Source: Turbatrix aceti
Taxonomy: Eukaryota; Nematoda; Chromadorea; Rhabditida; Panagrolaimidae
DNA length: 64,000 nt
NCBI GenBank assembly: GCA_963969345.1
Contig: OZ017766.1
Location: forward strand, 6,076,001 to 6,140,000
Direction: 5' to 3'
The translations under genes and the position numbers were made by a program. Below, piece after piece: positions 1-11,648 of the stretch (its first letter is position 1; each line of letters opens with the position of its first letter). Under the pieces are notes generated by a model that saw nothing but the letters and a program-made list of their open reading frames with translations, searched no databases and was not told the origin of the DNA.

Positions 1-535
1 AAGGCGCTTGCCCACAAAACTTAATCGTAAACAACGGATTCAACTAAAACCGACAATTTCTCTATTTTTTTGTTTTTTTTTTCTGGATAAAATTGTTCGT
101 CTGAAAAAAAAACAAACAAAAGAAAAATTGCTGCTTTTGTCGAGCTAGTTATTTGTTAGTCAGCAATTGCAATTCAGTTTTCATTGCTGCTAGGCACCTT
201 ATTTGAAGCGTAAGAAGCCCACAAAAACTGTTTATTGCCTGCCCCAGGGTTTTTTTTGCAAAAAAAAAGAAAAAAATTTGGTTGCAGAAAAATGGGTTTT
301 TTTGACAAAAATTTAATTATGTACACGTTTCGTTTCATCTTTTTTTTTGCACATCCCGGGTGATTATTTTAGCTTCTTCATGCCCATGGGCAGTAAATGC
401 TCATCCGCTTGGAATGGCACTGCCTGTCAAAAAAAACACAGCTTTTGACAGACAAATGCCAAAACGGAAAAAAAACGTAGAATTAATTATGTATTTAATT
501 AATTAAATATTTAAATAAAATATTTATTTACAAAC
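1..535 (-). other. Intron 1 of the SLC12A8-like gene
   Basis: The minus-strand exon ends at 536 and a GTTTGT donor follows at 535-530. The rest of this stretch is AT-rich with homopolymer runs and shows no further exon, so the remaining exons lie left of the window. Confidence 0.6.
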
Positions 536-1121
536 CCGTAACACCAGCTATCGTAACGATGGATACCGCCTTGATGACCAAATCGCTTTCTGAGTTGAAC
601 AATCGCGCCACGGATTCACCGAATCCGACAGCGACGAGCGAGGATCCGACAGCCTGGCCAAAAACGTAGACCAGACTGATGGCACCACCCACCTGGCTGC
701 CGAGGACGTGGGAGATGAGGAAATAAATTCCACCTGACTGGACCTGGCATCGCTGGCAGATACCGATCGCGGAAAAGACGGTAATGAGGACGATGAGCAC
801 GCTAACAGCCAGAAGACCCAGGGCGCCGCTGACACCCGCGGTGCCAACGATCCATCCAAGACGGAGGAAAACAACGATGCCAAAAATATTGACAAGAACC
901 GTGACCATGACGGTCGGCGTGCCAAAAGAGAGCCTTTCATCGAGATTCAGAGATTTCTGCCACCATGGACCGGTATCGACGCCTCCACGTTGTTGGTCGG
1001 TCGCGAAGAGGGAGTCATCGGGGTCGATCGTTGTCGCCGTCGTCGCCGCACTCGTCATGGCTGCTGGGGCTGACGACTGGTTGACTGGACTGCAGAGAAG
1101 TGCCACGCGAGGAGTCGCCAT
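536..1121 (-). CDS. SLC12A8-like cation-chloride cotransporter family protein, first exon (partial)
   Basis: N-terminal exon of a multi-pass membrane transporter of the SLC12 family. After a Ser/Thr/Ala-rich cytosolic start of about 70 residues, the segment LSFGTPTVMVTVLVNIFGIV opens the membrane core. It is followed by FLRLGWIVG, SGGIYFLISHVLG and SLVYVFGQAVG, the order and spacing of the first helices of the SLC12A8 (CCC9) subgroup (INIFGVVLFLRTGW and LLYVFGQ in vertebrates, from memory). Family members are about 700 residues; only about 195 are here. The exon ends inside the codon after AGVT with donor GTTTGT at 535, phase 1, just before the point where relatives have INLAGVKW. The ATG at 1121 is used; an in-frame ATG at 1058 is an alternative. 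Substrate is not inferred: SLC12A8 relatives have been debated. Confidence 0.82.
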
Positions 1122-2218
1122 GAGAAAACGAACGAACGAGCGAGCGCGCGCCGCCCGCAGCAGCGTGCGCGAATGAATCGATAACCACGCCGCCGCCGCC
1201 CAAGGCCAGAGCCAGAGCCAGAGTCGCTAGCTGGGTAGCTAGCCTGCCCCCCCTCCCCCCTCGTAGAAAGCCACGTAGCCTGGCATGGCAGTGTAAGACT
1301 CACGCAATTTTTTGGAGACTCTGAAGTGAAGTGGACACCAAAAATAGAATTTGACTGAAATAAATAGAAACTGTCGCCGCCGCTAAAAACTGGACAAGGA
1401 CATGATTGGGTTTTTTGAAACAAAAAAATGCAAAGAAAGTATAAAATGGCTATTTTTTTCATTTTTGGCACTTTTTTTTAGGGTCACTAAATAATTTTGG
1501 CACAAAAATTAGAAAAAAATTGTTTACAAGTGCCAAATTTGTTTTTGCAAAGGTTCAATGTTCAGTCAACTTTTTTTACACCCCCGGGGTTTCAGCTGTT
1601 TGTTATGCCGATTCAAAAATTTGCAGTCGACTGCACATGTTTTTTCCATCAAGGTTTTTTAGGCAACAAGTTGTCTCACGATTTGTAGCCCCCTTTCATC
1701 GGCACATCAGCACGTCAGCCAGCTGGGTGAGCTGCAACGACGGCGATTAGCCTAATTTACCCCACTCAGCCATGGCCTACGGCACTTTCTGAGACGTTGT
1801 CTTTTCCGGCGCGCTGCTGTGTAAGATGTCGTTTTTGAGGAAGACAATGGACGGGACGGGACGTGAACGGAAAATGTCATGGGCCGTCGAGGGTTTTTTG
1901 GTTTTGTAGATATTTACTCTGTTGGTTTTGCTTAATGACGGCGAAGTCAATATTGGGGGCTGAAGTGTCCTTGAAGCTCATGTCAGAGCCGATTTGGGAA
2001 AATGGCAAATGGAAAATTATTTGAAATTTGCTATACATCAAGCAAAAAATCATAGTTGCTTTGTTATCATTTTTTTAGTTTACAATAATATTTTTTGATT
2101 TTTTGATAGACATATTTATCAAAAAAACATGTCGAAAAAATTTTTTTTCTGGATTATTCAACTAAACAAACGTAAAACCCATCTGCTGGGGGTGCAGCGA
2201 ACAAAAACAAATAAAAGC
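1122..2218. other. Intergenic, upstream of the SLC12A8-like gene and vWA gene A
   Basis: Divergent intergenic region with long A/T runs and a GC-rich 100 bp just upstream of the transporter start. I see no coding exon or RNA gene. Confidence 0.6.
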
Positions 2219-2258
2219 CTTATCGATCCCCGTAGCCACACCTATTCAGCGTTGATAA
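2219..2258 (+). promoter_or_regulatory. Paired GATA-site promoter block, copy A
   Basis: CTTATC at 2219-2224 and TGATAA at 2253-2258 form an inverted pair 34 bp apart, about 90-100 bp before the ATG of vWA gene A. The sequence around them (CCCCGTAGCC between the sites) recurs upstream of genes B and C. TGATAA(G) is the intestinal GATA-factor (ELT-2 type) site in C. elegans. Confidence 0.6.
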
Positions 2259-2343
2259 ACAAATAGTACAACAGTTCAATTTTTGCACGACATAGTACAC
2301 ACTTTTTTTAGGATTATGCACGTAATAACTGGAATACAAGGGA

Positions 2344-3342
2344 ATGGAATCACGGCCAATGACGCTGTTTTTTGTCATTGGCTCTGTGGCAAGTACAGTG
2401 GCTTCAACATTTTTTTCAATAGCCACTGCATCTCCGACGACCGTTTACAGCTCTTCCAGCGTGCCGATTACACCAACATTGTCATCGACAAGTTTACCCG
2501 AAACATCAGCGCCTGCATCAACGACGACAACTACTATGGCTCCGGTTTTATGTCCGTATACACAAACAGGGGATTACGTGTATCTTGACATAGCCGTTGT
2601 TTATGATTTGTCAAAGTCGACGTCTGGTGCTTCAAATAGCGATGTTGTGAACTTCATTCAGAATTCGCTTTTTAACGATCCGCATTATCAGTATATATCA
2701 ACCGACGGCTCTCTTCAGTTGATAACCACGTCTCCAGTGCCATTTCCACAAATTAATTTTTTTTACGGTATTCTTCCACCTAACTTATGGAGTGTTACCA
2801 CGAAGTCTGACTACAATGACTACATTAAAATTGAGGTCGCGATTGCACAGGGAGTTGTAACGTCCCCTAACTCTACTATCAACGAGTATGTTTTATTTAA
2901 AAATTTACAATTGTATTCTATTTTAATACTATGATAAATATTTTTCAGGGGGTTGCAATATGTGTCAGCGTTGTCCGGAAGATCCAAGGCCCCAACTGCA
3001 ATCATCATCGTAACAAAAAGTGCCGCATACGCTTCAGCAGCACAGGCAACTGCAACAAGTCTGAAGAACAATGGAAAAAGTATCGTAACAGTGTTATTTG
3101 GAACTAATGACGGACAATCGGAATTGGCTAGTTTGGCGTCACCTCAATTGGCATTTACCATTCCTGACATCAGCGATACTTCTGCAGTTACAGAAGTTGT
3201 GCAGAACATTGCACAAGGTTTGATCCAAATCTGCTCTTGGTCTTCTGATTTCACGTCAGCTCCTACCACTCTTGCCCCTTCCACGACAACGTATGAATCA
3301 TCTTCCACATCGGCGGTTACATCGACGTCAGAGTTGCCATGA
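2344..3342 (+). CDS. Secreted single-domain vWA-like protein (vWA gene A), shortened
   Basis: Two exons, 2344-2885 and 2949-3342 (donor GTATGT, acceptor TTTTTCAG, phase 2). Either ATG 2344 or 2359 gives a hydrophobic signal peptide (MTLFFVIGSVASTVAS), then a Ser/Thr linker and one vWA-like fold. Strand 1 with a MIDAS-like motif is DIAVVYDLSKS. The pattern LITTSPVPFPQ follows, then the central strand TAIIIVTKSAA, VTVLFGT and the closing PDISDTSAVTEVVQNIAQ helix. The intron cuts the domain at the same place as in genes B and C. The frame ends at TGA 3340-3342 inside the second Ser/Thr linker. In the same frame a further 19 Ser/Thr-rich codons follow before the next stop, so this copy may have lost later domains. 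AATAAA lies about 60 bp downstream. Confidence 0.8.
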
Positions 3343-3929
3343 ACTGAATCCACGTCTGAGTCAAGCACACCAACGACAAGCGGCGAATTGTATCTGAAAT
3401 AAATATGTGGCAACGTCTGAATCTACCATTTTGAATGTTGGTAAACTTCAGCTTAGGTAGATATTTATGTAATTTCGTGACTGTGCAAAACGCAAACTCA
3501 AAAATTCGAGGTAGTCAATGAAATATAATATAAAATAAATGAATGAATAATAACGGATAATGCCATTAAGCAAATGTGTCGTCGTTCGTCTTTTTGGTCT
3601 GTTGGTTTTGCCAAAAAAAAGACAATTTGAGAAGAAAATTTGGCTGGGAAAAACATAAGCACGCTCGTTGTCATTTAAAAAAAAGGGCAAGAGTCTTGAT
3701 AAGCTGCTGATCGTAAACAATGAAAAAGTAGTATTTTTGGAGCATAAACTACAAAAACAATACCATAAAAACATACCTTACTTATGTATTTATAGTTGCA
3801 GGATAAAAAATGTTACTTTCCTGAAAACAATTTTTAGATTTTTTTTAGTTTGCTAGATTTGTTTGCTTTTTTCGGACAAATGTCATAAATTTAAAGTTCT
3901 TACTTCCAACGAACAGAAGCAAAAAAAAG
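3343..3929 (+). other. Intergenic between vWA genes A and B
   Basis: Starts with a remnant Ser/Thr-rich reading frame (to about 3402) and a poly(A) signal, then AT-rich DNA with no gene seen. Confidence 0.5.
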
Positions 3930-3969
3930 CTTATCAATCCCTGTAACCGGACGTAGTCGCTATTGATAA
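3930..3969 (+). promoter_or_regulatory. Paired GATA-site promoter block, copy B
   Basis: CTTATC at 3930-3935 and TGATAA at 3964-3969, spaced 34 bp exactly as in copy A, with the shared CCCTGTAACCGGAC core between them and GCAATAG just after. It ends 46 bp before the ATG of gene B. Confidence 0.62.
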
Positions 3970-4015
3970 AATAGGCAATAGTTTTATTTTCTCACAACAT
4001 TCTTATTGTTTGGTT

Positions 4016-7000
4016 ATGGATGCAATGAATCGAATACAATTGAATTTCCTTGGCATCGCGGCTACGTTACTCTGGGTCATAGGTGCCGTCAATTCGCTTG
4101 CATCAAGTCCGCTTCCGATCTCGGAAAAGTGTCCGTATCCTCAAACAGGAAATCTAGTCTATTCTGACATAGCAGTTGTCTACGATCTGTCAAATACTGC
4201 ATCAGGAGTTTCAAATACCGATGTTTCAAATTTCATTCAAAATTCGTTGTTCAACACTTCTAGCTATCAATACCAAGACAACGATGTTCAGTTGATAACC
4301 ACGCCGCCGGTGCCATTTCCGCAAACTTCCTCGATTTCCACTGTTCTACCGACCAATTTCTGGAGTATTGATTCGCAGTCTGAATACGATACCATGGTCA
4401 CATCACAGGTTTTATTTGCTTCTCATTTTGTGACTTCGAGTAGTTCGTCTATCAACGAGTTTGTTTGAAGTACAATTACATCTTTTGTTAACAAATTGCT
4501 TTTCAGTGGTCTGGAGTATGTATCGACGCTGCCTGGAAGACCCAATGTTCCGACGACGATCATCATCGTAACCAAAAGTGCAGCCGAAGCAGCATCAGCG
4601 CAGGCAATTGCAACAAGTTTAAAAAACGACGGAAAGAACATTGTCACCGTACTTCTTGGAACTGAAGAAGGAGCATCGGCGCTAGCCAATTTGGCATCTA
4701 AAAACCTGTCTTTTGTGTTGCCTGACATCAGTAATACATCTGATGTTACTCAAGTTGTTGACAGCATTGCCCAAAACCTGCTAAAAATTTGTTCGATATC
4801 GACAAGTTCTGTTACGACACCACCTGTTACGGCGACTTCATCGAGAGTTCAAAAAGCGACGTTTGCAACGACGAAAACTACACCTATCTGCCCGCCGAAC
4901 GGCAAATTCGTTTACATCGATATCGCTGTCGTTTATGATTTGTCGGTGCCGTCAAATGTCAGCAATGATTACGTTGTGAATTTCATTACGAACTCATTGT
5001 TTAATAATTCGCGTTATGAATACAGCGTCGATTCATTCCAGCTAATTACGACACCACCGGTGCCATTTCCACAAACTTCACAATTTTATGGTCTTCCAAA
5101 CAATTTTCAAGCTTATAGCACAGCAGAATATTACTCAACTGCAATTAATAATGAAGCGCATAATGTTTTCAATCCAACTGTCAGTGGTTCTAACATTGTT
5201 GAGTAAGATTTTAACTTTATTTTCATCAAGGGAATTTTTATTTTCAGCGGAATTCAATTTGTATCAACCTTGAATGGCACCAGACCAGGTGTCCACACGA
5301 CAATCATTGTAGTGACCAAGAGCGCTGCTCAAGCCGCTGCAGCTCAAGATATTGCAAACAGCTGGAAAAACGAAGGCAAATCCATTGTGACTGTTTTGTT
5401 AGGAACCACCGACGAAGAATCGGCAATTGGCTAGTTTGGCATCTCCCTGGAATGGCATTTACCATTCCTGATATCAGTAATCCTTCCGCTGCTCACCGAA
5501 GTAGTGCAAAGCATTGCCCAGAGTTTGGTTCAACTCTGTTCCTGGTCTCCCGGTTTCACTCCAGCTTCTACTACTACGGGAGCAAGTACAACGCCTACGA
5601 CTGTTTTGACGACGACAACTGTACCATCGACAACCATTTCTGCCGCTTCTAGCGAACCAACGACGTCGACAAGTTCGGCTGAAACATCAGAGCCTGGGTC
5701 AACGATTTCTTCACCAACTGGTACGAGTGAAGGAACTTCGACTGTAGTTTCCGTTACTACACCGGAAGTAACATCGTCGGCTACGACAGAAAGCACTGAA
5801 ATAACGACGGTCACGTCGGGGACGTCAACGGCTGCAGAGTCGACGACGGAGTTGAGTACTACTGCTGCATCGACGACAACTAGCGCACCGGTGTTATGTC
5901 CTTATTCCCAAATAGGGGAGTATGTGTATCTTGACATAGCCGTTCTTTACGATTTGTCAAAGTCGACGTCTGGTGCTTCAAATAGCGATGTTGTGAACTT
6001 TATTCGGAATTCGCTTTTCAACAACTCGTATTATCAGTATCAGGCAAACAATGGTGATCAGTTGATAACCACGTTTCCAGCGCCATTTCCGCAAACCACT
6101 TCATTTGTCAGTGGTCTTCCAAGCAATTTTCAAACTTATAGCACAGTAGGATATTATTCAACTACAATTAATAATCAAGTGTATAATGCTTTCAATCCAA
6201 CTGTCAGTGGTTCTAACATTGTTGAGTAAGATTTTACCTCTGTTTTCATTGAAGGAATTTTTATTTTCAGCGGAATTCAATTTGTATCAACCTTGAATGG
6301 CACCAGACCAGGTGTCCACACGACAATCATTGTAGTGACCAAGAGCGCTGGTCAAGCCGCTGCAGCTCAGGATATTGCAAACAGTTGGAAAAGCGAAGGC
6401 AAATCCATTGCGACTGTTTTATTAGGAACCATCGACGAAGAATCTGCACTTGCTAGTTTGGCGTCACCTGGATTGACATTTACCGTTCCTGACATCCGTA
6501 ACACTTCTGCAATTTCCCAAGTTGTGCAGGACATTGCACAAAATTTGGTTCAAATTTGTTCGTGGACTCCTGATTTCACACCTGTTCCTACCACTGTTGC
6601 AAGTACGGTAACTACAAAGGTGCCAACTACTAAGGTTACACCGACAGGCCCACCAACATGCTCACCATACGGAAAATTCGTTTACATGGATATTGCTGTT
6701 GTCTATGATTTATCAATGCCGTCAAATGTTAGCAATCAAAATGTTACAGATTTTGTTCGGAATTCACTGTTCAACGACTCACATTATCAATACAGGTACG
6801 ATTCTTTGCAGCTCATCACAACACCACCTGTGCCATTTCCACAAACCGATAAATTTTTTTATCTTCCATTCAATTTTCATACTTTTACAACAGAAACATT
6901 ATTCTCAAATATCATTGAAAACCAAGCGTATAATATTTTCGATCCACCGCCAATTGTCAGTGGTTCCAATATTCTTGAGTAAGATTTTCCGTAAATACAC

Positions 7001-8064
7001 CGTGAATTATTGTATCTGTTTTCAGCGGATTTGAATACGTTTTAAACTTGGAAGGCAAACGACGAGAAGTTCCGACGACGATCATTGTTGTAACAAAGAG
7101 CGCTGCTCGTGCCAAAGAAGCCCATGATTTCGCATCGAATTGGATGGATGAAGGCAAATATATTGCATCTGTTTTGTTAGGAACAACCGACGAAGAACAT
7201 GATTTGGCTAATTTGTCTACGCATAAATTGGCATTTGTCATTCCCGACATCAGTAATAGTTCCGCAGTTTCTGAAGTTGTACAGAACATTGCACGGGAAT
7301 TGGCCGAATTGTGTTCGTGGTCTCCTACGTTCACTCCAGCTCCTACCACGAGTACGGTGGAAATTACAACTGAATCTCAGACGACGACAGAATTTACTTT
7401 CCCATCGTCAACTTCAGTTTCAAGTCCATCAACGACGCCTGCAGTTGGAAACTTGGTATATCAAGATGTCGCTTTGGTTTTCCAAATCAACGGAATGCAA
7501 GAAGGCTTCTCATATTCGACAAAAGTCACTTCAAAATTCATTCAATCACAGCTTTTTGCCGGCAGCGCATACAGAATCGGCGCGTTTCACCTGTCTTTGG
7601 TGCCTTTTCCTAGAACCTCGGATTACGCCAGGTTGGATCTCATTCAGCCATACAGCACTCTCAATTCACTCGGCGATACCGGGGTTTACAGTCTATCGTA
7701 CTACATTGATTCTGATCTGTTGTTCGCAGAAACTGCGTTTAACTCAAACGCTTCGACCATCTCGGAATCATTGAATTACATTCTCAGCAACAATTTGGAT
7801 CCTCGGGGCGGCGTAGTCGCAAACACGATTATTATTTTTGCTTTTGATGATTCAGACGTGGTGAATTCAATCGACGCGGCGAATCAGCTCAAAGCACAGG
7901 GAAAAGAAATCATGGCAATTGGATACGGATCTTCTGTTTCCCAACTTCAGAAACTTGTTAGTCGGGAAAACTACTTTTTGACATTCGACCCTTCAACCGG
8001 GCAGGAATTAGCCGATAGTGTTGCTCAGTTGCTACTTCAAAGATCTTCTATAAATGGAAGGTAA
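4016..8064 (+). CDS. Secreted protein with five tandem vWA-like domains (vWA gene B); exon 3 carries frame breaks
   Basis: Exons 4016-4458, 4507-5202, 5248-6225, 6271-6978 and 7026-8064. Every intron falls at the same point inside a vWA domain and in phase 2, so each inner exon encodes the second half of one domain and the first half of the next. A signal peptide (LNFLGIAATLLWVIGAVNS) follows the ATG. Domains 1-4 carry DIAVVYDLS and a TTIIIVTKSAA-type central strand, and are joined by Ser/Thr-rich linkers; the linker at about 5560-5890 is about 110 residues and mucin-like. Domain 5 (7440-8064) is intronless and divergent, reading DVALVFQINGM where the others have a MIDAS-like DxS. Exon 3 shows three extra single bases between about 5428 and 5492 relative to its sister repeats. 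They create an in-frame TAG but restore frame in total. This may be assembly error or decay. Likely extracellular; function unknown. Confidence 0.75.
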
Positions 8065-8247
8065 TGATTCCGACTTCTAGAAAGTTGTAATGTTACCATT
8101 TTGAAAAAATAACATTAATAAAGGTAACTCTGGAAATAAATGTAAATATAAAAAAGGTGCAAACACCGGTACACGTCGATTTAACGACCGACGTCAAAGC
8201 GCATTCCTGACACGAGCGCGCGGCAATCAGGTGCAACCAAAAAAAAG
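8065..8247 (+). other. 3' region of vWA gene B
   Basis: Contains AATAAA-type poly(A) signals near 8115-8145 and leads directly into the promoter block of gene C. Confidence 0.45.
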
Positions 8248-8292
8248 CTTATCAGTTCTCGCAGCCGAACAACGTTGGGCGTAACATGATAA
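8248..8292 (+). promoter_or_regulatory. Paired GATA-site promoter block, copy C
   Basis: CTTATC at 8248-8253 (context AAAAAAGCTTATCAG) and TGATAA at 8287-8292, with GCAGCCGAAC between and GACAATAG after. Spacing is 39 bp, against 34 bp in copies A and B. The ATG of gene C is 67 bp further on. Confidence 0.6.
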
Positions 8293-8358
8293 AAAGACAA
8301 TAGTAAAAAATAGTAAAATTTTTTGCATTGTTATAATTCTTTTTCGGTAATTGGTTTA

Positions 8359-11300
8359 ATGTCGTCGTCGAATCGAATACGTTGGAATTGTCTTTCTAAT
8401 TTCACGGCGACGCTGTTATTGGTCGTCGGAACCGTTTTACCATCCGCGACTCCGCTTTCGATCTCGGGACAATGTCCATACCCTCAAACAGGTAGTCTTG
8501 TCTATTCTGACATTGCAGTCGTCTACGATCTGTCAAATACTGCATCTGGAGTTTCAAATACCGATGTTTCAAATTTTATTCAAAAATCGTTGTTCAACAA
8601 TCCGAACTATCAATACCAAGAAAATAATCTTCAGTTGATTGCCACACCGCCTGTGCCGTTTCCTCAAACTTTATTGTTGTCCAGTGTCATTCCGCCGAAC
8701 TTTTGGAGTGTAAATTCGGAGTTTTCGTACGACAGCTACGTCAGTACTCAAGTTTTAGTCGCACCGGCACTCATAACTTCGAATATTTCTTCTATCGTCG
8801 AGTTTGTTAGGAATTCAACTGCATAAAATATTTAAAGTTTTTTAGAGGTCTTCAATATGTTTCAACGCTGCCTGGAAGGTCATATGTTCCGACAACAATC
8901 ATCATCGTAACCAAGAGTGCAGCCGAAGCAGCTTCAGCGCAAGAAACTGCATCAAGTTTGAAAAATGAAGGAAAGAACATTGTTACTGTATTGTTTGGAA
9001 CCACCGAAGGACAAACGGTACTGGCTAACATGTCATCACCTGGATTGGCATTTACCCTTCCTGACATAACCAACACTTCTGCAGTGACCGAAGTTGTGCA
9101 GAACATTGCACAAAGTTTGATACAAATCTGTTCCTGGTCTCCAGGTTTTACCCCGGCTCCTACCTCACCTGCGAGTAGTACAGTAGTTACAACGGTTCCG
9201 ACGACGTTGTCTACGACTTCAGTAGTATCTACAACCACAGAGACTTTGGCATCAGCTGCAACGACACCTACACCGGTAACATGTGGTTATTCACAAAACG
9301 GTGACCTAATTTATCTCGACATAGCAGTTGTCTACGATTTATCAATTTCGACGTCTGGTGCATCAAATAACGATGTAGTCAACTTCATTCAGAATTCGCT
9401 TTTCAACAATTCGTATTATCAGTATCAGGAAAACAACGGCGGTGTCCAACTGATAACAACGTCACCAGTGCCGTTCCCTCAAACTTCCTCTTTCGATGGC
9501 GTTCTTCCGATCAATTTATGGAATTGTAATTCACAGTCTGAATACGATAGCTTTGTCGATACAGAACTTTTACTGGCATCGTTTTTAGTGACATCAAGCA
9601 ACTCTTCTATCAACGAGTTTGTTTAACGTTTGGTTGGACTTATTTGAAACAATCTTGTTTTCAGTGGTCTTCAGTATGTTTCGACGTTATCCGGAAGACC
9701 CAATGTTCAAACCGCAATCATTGTTGTGACCAAAAGTGCAGCAGACGCTGCAGCAGCACAGACGACTGCATCTGGACTGAAAAATCAGGGAAAATTTATT
9801 GTTACTGTACTTTTTGGAACCGAAGATGGCGAATCAGAGTTGGCTAACTTGGCATCACAAAATCTTTCATTTGTATTGCCTGACGTCAGTAACACATCAG
9901 CAGTTACACAAGTTGTCCAGAGCATTGCTCAGGGTCTGGTTGGAATCTGCTCGGTATCGGCAAGTTCATTCACAACAACTACGCCACTCCCTACTACTAC
10001 CACCACCACTCCGTTGACAACAGTGGCTTCTACTACTACGGCATCGACACCGGCACCAACGACGCCGCTTCCAATTTCGGGGCAGTGTCCGTATAATCAA
10101 AGAGGAAGTCTGGTCTTTTCGGATATAGCAGTCGTCTACGATCTGTCAAATACTGCATCAGGAATTTCGAATACCGATGTTTCAAATTTCATTCAAAATT
10201 CGTTGTTCAACAATCCAAACTATCAATACCAAGATTCCGGTGTACAGCTGATAACCACGCCACCGGTGCCTTTTCCTGAAACTAACTTGCTTTCATCTGC
10301 AATTCCGTCCAGTTTCTATCTTGTTGATTCACAGTCTGTGTACGATAGCGACATTAGCACACAAGGTTTACTTGCGCAGGCACTCATAACAACCAGTAAC
10401 TCTTCTATCAACGAGTTTGTTTGATGTTCATCTGCACTTGTAAAATAATTTGTTTTCAGTGGTCTGGAGTATGTTTCGACGCTGCCAGGAAGATCCTATG
10501 TTCCGACAACGATTATCATCGTAACCAAGAGTGCGGCTCACGTTGCTGAAGCATTGGGAACTGCCACAAGTATGAAGAATGATGGGAAGAATATTGTCAC
10601 TGTTTTGTTGGGGACCACCGAAGGACAGACAACATTGGCGGAATTGTCATCGAATGGATTGGCATTTACTGTTTCTAACGTCAGCGATACTTCTGCCGTT
10701 ACCGGAGTAGTGCAGAGCATTGCCCAGAGTTTGGTTCAAATCTGCTCCTGGTCACCTGGTTTCACTCCGGCTCCTACCACTCCGTTGGCGAGTACAACGA
10801 CGGTTATTTCGACTGTTTCAACGATTACAACTTCGACTTCTTCAACAACGTCTATTTCAAATTCTAGCATTGCTTCAACGGCAACTTCAGCCGGTACGTC
10901 GTCGGGGGCATCTACTGCTTCAACGTCCGCCTTTACCGAAACACCTACGACGACATTGGCTACAACATCTGGTTCCACAGTTTCGAGTTCAGCAACCACA
11001 CCGACTGCTGCATGTCCAGGAGGTAACTTGGTCTACCAGGATGTTGCACTGGCTTTCCAAATCAATGCTCCTTCATTTTCAAGTGGTATAACGGCTGCGA
11101 CGAACATCACATCAAATTTTATCAAATCAACGCTTTTTGCCAACAGTGCGTATCAGATCGGTCCGTTTCACCTATCTCTGGTGCCTTTTCCCAAAACTCC
11201 AAACTACGCCAGTGCAAATGTCATTCAGCCATACAATACCATGACGTCGCTGGTCGGGGATTCCGGATTAACGAGCTTATCGTACTACGTAGACAACGCA

Positions 11301-11648
11301 GTGCAATTTGCGCGAATTGCGTTCAACTCAAACGCTTCTACCATCTCAGAATCGCTGAACTACATTCTCAACGACAACTTGGGGCCTCGGGGCGGCGTAG
11401 TCGCAAACACGATTATTATTTTTGCTTTTGATGATTCAGACGTGGTGAATTCAATCGACGCGGCGAATCAGCTCAAAGCACAGGGAAAAGAAATTATGGC
11501 AATGGGATACGGATCTTCTGTCTCCCAACTTCAGCAACTTGTTAGTAGATCGAACTACTTTTTAACATTCGACCCTTCAACCGGGCAAGAACTCGCCGAT
11601 AGCGTCGCTCAGTTGCTGCTTCAAAGGTGTTCTACTACAGGTACATAG
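8359..11648 (+). CDS. Secreted protein with four tandem vWA-like domains (vWA gene C)
   Basis: Exons 8359-8801, 8846-9616, 9665-10414 and 10460-11648, again with phase-2 introns at one fixed point in each vWA unit. One acceptor is TTTTTTAG, the others TTTTCAG. The ATG at 8359 gives a signal peptide (LSNFTATLLLVVGTVLPSAT). Domains 1-3 have SDIAVVYDLSNTAS or LDIAVVYDLSIS, the central IIIVTKSAA strand, and end VVQNIAQSLIQICS. Linkers are Thr/Ser-rich; the last (about 10780-11000) is the longest. Domain 4 is the divergent terminal type (DVALAFQINAPS) shared with gene B. The open frame is intact throughout, so this is the best functional copy of the three. Probably secreted from intestine, judging from the GATA-site promoter. 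Confidence 0.83.
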
